Shown in pieces: positions 31,420-33,551 of a stretch of 33,551 bases of DNA (position 1 is the first letter of the stretch; every line of letters starts with the position of its first letter). Origin of the DNA: Benthicola sp039584685 (GTDB lineage Bacteria > Gemmatimonadota > Gemmatimonadetes > Palauibacterales > Palauibacteraceae); assembly GCA_039584685.1 (NCBI GenBank), contig JBDGXI010000022.1, positions 1 to 33,551 on the forward strand. Direction: 5' to 3'. Under the pieces are notes generated by a model. The model saw only the letters and a list, made by a program, of their open reading frames with translations, was not told the origin of the DNA and did not search any database. Made by a program: the position numbers and the translations under genes.

Positions 31420-31898
31420 GGCACCTCCGAAAAAGTGGGCGCGCGGACGGTCGTGGCCGAGACGGATTCAGCGGCCCGTCCGTCCTCGCCGTGCAGGATC
31501 TTGCCTCCCCGGAACGCCGAGTACCCCACGAGGCCGGCGGCCAGAACGCCGACGATGAGGACGAAACGCCGCAGCCGCCGGTCCTTCGGCTGCGCCATCG
31601 AGAAACCGGCGAAGATGCCGCAGGTCAGGAGCAGGATCGCCGCCCAGGTGGCCCAGGTCCGGTGATCCTGCACGAGGCCCGGTTCCACGAACGTGCGTGC
31701 CGCCACGTCGTCGGCCGTCGAGATCCCCGTGATATAGGACGGGATGGCGGCCACGGCCGCGATGAGCAGGGAGATGAGCGCGTAACGCTCCAGCTCTTCC
31801 CGGCCCAGAGCCCAGCCGACCAGCCCCACGCCCACACCCACGATCGGGAGTACGATCGCGAAGGGGTGAGTCACGAGGTGCAGGTATTCCCAGTTCAC
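31416..31898 (-). CDS. DUF2231-like integral membrane protein
   Basis: 160 residues from GTG 31898, preceded by GGAG at eight bases; upstream in-frame starts at 31907 and 31967 lack such a site. Four hydrophobic helices follow the pattern of DUF2231 proteins: LHLVTHPFAIVLPIVGVGVGL, LISLLIAAVAAIPSYITGIS, a third with WATWAAILLLTCGIFAGFS, and FVLIVGVLAAGLVGYSAFRGG, with a conserved His after the start and HGEDGR after the last helix. The family is of unknown function, sometimes with heme-like His residues. It is coupled by GTGA overlap to the thioesterase gene, yet no functional link is evident. The family name is a judgement from the topology and the THP and YITG motifs. Confidence 0.7.
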   Translation of the reverse strand: MNWEYLHLVTHPFAIVLPIVGVGVGLVGWALGREELERYALISLLIAAVAAIPSYITGISTADDVAARTFVEPGLVQDHRTWATWAAILLLTCGIFAGFSMAQPKDRRLRRFVLIVGVLAAGLVGYSAFRGGKILHGEDGRAAESVSATTVRAPTFSEVP

Positions 31899-32031
31899 TG
31901 CCGTCACTCCGGGTGTCTGTTCTCGGGTATCGTCGGTCCGAGCGTGGTTCGATCCGCCGGGCCACAAGATAGGGGCGAGGCGGCCGTCGCGGGCAAGAGC
32001 CGGGCGCGTGTCGCGAGGATCGGAATCAGGG

Positions 32032-32059
32032 TTGACAGAAGGCCCGGAAAACGTAGAAT
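32032..32059 (+). promoter_or_regulatory. Promoter of tRNA-Glu
   Basis: Perfect TTGACA (32032-32037), 16-base spacer, TAGAAT (32054-32059). The mature tRNA starts 24 bases downstream. The best sigma70-type match in the window. Confidence 0.8.
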
Positions 32060-32083
32060 AGGCGTCCCTGCTCAGCAGGACGG

Positions 32084-32156
32084 GCCCCCTTCGTCTAGTG
32101 GCCCAGGATACCTGGTTCTCAGCCAGGAGACAGGGGTTCGATTCCCCTAGGGGGTA
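32084..32156 (+). tRNA. tRNA-Glu (anticodon CTC)
   Basis: 73 bases folding into a cloverleaf. Acceptor GCCCCCT pairs with AGGGGGT, with a G1-U72 wobble; discriminator A. The anticodon arm is CCTGG-TTCTCAG-CCAGG, anticodon CTC, which reads GAG. The T arm is AGGGG-TTCGATT-CCCCT. CCA is not encoded. It reads glutamate in GAG-rich high-GC genes. Single gene with its own promoter and terminator. Confidence 0.95.
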
Positions 32157-32158
32157 TC

Positions 32159-32198
32159 AGCGGGCGCTTCGAGACCATCGAGGCGCCCGCTTTTCTTT
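32159..32198 (+). terminator. Rho-independent terminator of tRNA-Glu
   Basis: AGCGGGCGC (32159-32167) pairs with GCGCCCGCT (32183-32191); a T-G wobble and an inner TCGA/TCGA pairing extend the stem. It is followed by TTTTCTTT. It begins two bases after the tRNA end and lies between two convergent units, so it may also halt leakage from nadE. Confidence 0.9.
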
Positions 32199-32201
32199 GC
32201 C

Positions 32202-33551
32202 TCAGTAATCCACCGGCCGCAGATACCATTCTCCGATCGTCGTGCCCGACAGCATGGCCACGGTCGGCAGGTTCCGCTTCCAGTGCGTGCCCTCCAGGCG
32301 ACGCAGCACGATCTCGACCCTGGCCGGGTCGAAGCCGGCCTCCGCGAGCCAGGTCGTCGAGCGGCCGTTGAGCAGGTGATGGAGGATCAGGTCTGCCTCG
32401 GGGTAGGAGACGCCGAGATCTTCCTCGTCGGTCTGTCCGTGGATCAGGTCCGCGGTGGCAGGCTTGTCGACGACTTCCGGTGGCAGGTCGAGGTGCCGGG
32501 CCAGAGTCCACACCTGCGTCTTGAACAGGTCGCCCAGGGGGTTGATCGGTGGGGAGTCGTCGGCGTGCCACGTGAAGTAGCCGAGCAGGCGCTCCGACTT
32601 GTTCCCGGTGCCGATGGGAAGGGCGCGCAGGCTGACGGACTGGTCGAACAACACGATCATCCGCACGCGGGCCATCACGTTGCCGCGCCTGGTGGGGTCG
32701 GCGTCGGGTTCGTGCTCCTCCAGGTACCCGTCCACCGCTGAACTGATGTCCACGGTGCGCGTCCCGATTCCCAGGCTGTCGGCCACCAGCATCGCGTGCG
32801 CGGCGCTCCGGGGGCTCGACGTCCGGTACGGGAGCAGAAACCCCGTCACGTTCTCGGGCCCCAGGGCCCGGGCGCACAGGGCCGCAGTGAGAGCCGAGTC
32901 CACGCCGCCCGACAGGCCGATCACGGCGTGCTCGAAACCGCGGCGCTCCAGCATTTCGTCCCGGAGAAACCTCACCAGCCACTCGGTCACGAGGTCGGGG
33001 TCGATCGCCAGCAGGGAAGGATCCATGGCCGCGGACATTCCCGCGCGCGGCGGCCGTCCGGCCCACTCGCCCTCACCGTCAGCATCGGAGCCAGCGGTCG
33101 TCTTCGTTGAGGCCGCAGCAAAGCTGGCCTCGTCGGACGGAAGGTGACGGCTCTGCAGCAGCCGGGGTAGCGCCCGCTCCAGGTCCGCCAGCAGCGGCTG
33201 GTCCGTGCGCGCGGCCGTCAGCTCCTCCAGATCCAGTCCGGCGCCGATTACCGCCTCGTCCCACAACGGTCCCTCCGCCAGAAGCTGCCCGCGCGGGCCG
33301 AACACCACCGAGCCGCCGGCGAAGCCTTTTCCGCCCTCGAACCCGGTGAGCTGCGCCACGGCCACTCCCACTCCGTGCTCTTCCGCCGCCCCCTGCGCCA
33401 GTCGATGCCACCTGGCGAGGTTGGAGGGAATACCGCTGCCCGGTTCGGCGCCGCGGGCGGGCGAAGCGCTGGGCACCAGGAGAAGCTGCGCGCCGTCGAG
33501 GGCCGCGAGCGTGGCGGAGATTGAATGAAAGAGATCCTCACAGATCAGCAT
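32202..33551 (-). CDS. nadE: NAD synthetase, glutamine-hydrolysing type, 5' end cut
   Basis: 449 residues visible; the N-terminus is beyond the window. The first residues LICED contain the nucleophilic Cys of the nitrilase-type glutaminase domain, so only its second half is present (to about residue 125). A low-complexity, Asp/Glu/Ala/Thr-rich linker (about 140-175) follows. Then comes the synthetase domain with the ATP P-loop GLSGGVDSALTAALCARALG, the GTGNKSERLLGYFTWHADDSPPINPLGDLFKTQV block and a C-terminal end HWKRNLPTVAMLSGTTIGEWY. The enzyme amidates nicotinate adenine dinucleotide to NAD+, the last step of NAD biosynthesis, using ammonia channelled from glutamine. The Met at the window edge is internal. 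The glutaminase Glu and Lys lie outside the window. It faces the tRNA-Glu gene convergently. Confidence 0.95.
   Translation of the reverse strand: MLICEDLFHSISATLAALDGAQLLLVPSASPARGAEPGSGIPSNLARWHRLAQGAAEEHGVGVAVAQLTGFEGGKGFAGGSVVFGPRGQLLAEGPLWDEAVIGAGLDLEELTAARTDQPLLADLERALPRLLQSRHLPSDEASFAAASTKTTAGSDADGEGEWAGRPPRAGMSAAMDPSLLAIDPDLVTEWLVRFLRDEMLERRGFEHAVIGLSGGVDSALTAALCARALGPENVTGFLLPYRTSSPRSAAHAMLVADSLGIGTRTVDISSAVDGYLEEHEPDADPTRRGNVMARVRMIVLFDQSVSLRALPIGTGNKSERLLGYFTWHADDSPPINPLGDLFKTQVWTLARHLDLPPEVVDKPATADLIHGQTDEEDLGVSYPEADLILHHLLNGRSTTWLAEAGFDPARVEIVLRRLEGTHWKRNLPTVAMLSGTTIGEWYLRPVDY

Noticed and set aside
1..33551. CRISPR array, insertion sequence, prophage, toxin-antitoxin or defence island
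   Set aside because: No regularly spaced repeats, transposase motifs, phage genes or toxin-like pairs were seen; the content is metabolic and envelope genes.

Overview
High-GC, densely packed bacterial chromosome. The gene content is that of an aerobic or respiring Gram-negative: beta-barrel-type secreted proteins, a HpnN-like envelope lipid exporter, Tat-type leaders, a 7Fe ferredoxin, and a fused 2-oxoacid dehydrogenase E1. The exported GWxTD-like protein and the fused E1 recall Gemmatimonadota, but this taxonomic guess is an inference without any marker gene. Twenty-five protein genes and one tRNA-Glu are called. No phage, IS element, CRISPR array or rRNA was seen. No gene-free stretch exceeds 300 bases. 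The largest gaps (22279-22525, 21824-22032, 31899-32083, 7804-7976) hold promoters, hairpins and a terminator, described below.

Layout. (1) 1-6203, plus strand: a polyphosphate/phosphate cassette of a CYTH triphosphatase-like protein (cut by the window edge), a two-domain PPK2, PPK1 and a Na+/phosphate cotransporter with a PhoU-like tail. (2) 6227-7803, minus: two tandem paralogous exported proteins; the upstream one has lost its native C-terminus through an apparent 46-nt deletion. (3) 7977-13103, plus: a fused alpha-beta 2-oxoacid dehydrogenase E1, then a TldE/PmbA-TldD pair whose N-termini look like Tat leaders (complete in TldD, truncated in PmbA). (4) 13087-17913, minus: a translationally coupled set of a DUF4031-like protein, a GT21/HpnI-like glycosyltransferase, a HpnN-like RND lipid exporter and a secreted chalcone-isomerase-like protein, probably an envelope lipid module. 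(5) 17912-20672, plus: a membrane TPR protein and a large GWxTD-like exported protein; its first start codon overlaps head-to-head with the start of module 4. (6) 20675-21823, minus: a secreted protein with paired His motifs and a His/Met-rich metal-binding tail, behind a good promoter whose spacer contains a dyad. (7) 22033-22278, minus: 7Fe ferredoxin with its own promoter and terminator. (8) 22526-30851, plus: a nine-gene run lipA-pdhA-pdhB-pdhC-lpd-lipB-sdaAB-sdaAA-small membrane protein. (9) 30871-31898, minus: a DUF2231-like membrane protein coupled to an acyl-CoA thioesterase. (10) 32084-32156: tRNA-Glu(CTC) with its own promoter and terminator. (11) 32202-33551, minus: NAD synthetase, cut by the window edge.

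How the genes work together. The 22-31 kb operon is a self-contained acetyl-CoA factory: serine dehydratase makes pyruvate, the pyruvate dehydrogenase complex oxidises it, and LipA and LipB install the lipoyl cofactor on E2, with an iron-sulfur ferredoxin divergently placed next to LipA. The first module couples phosphate import to polyphosphate synthesis and use. The central module looks like lipid glycosylation plus export to the outer membrane. Most genes are linked by 1-10 base overlaps or gaps below 60 bases, so co-transcription is expected inside each module.
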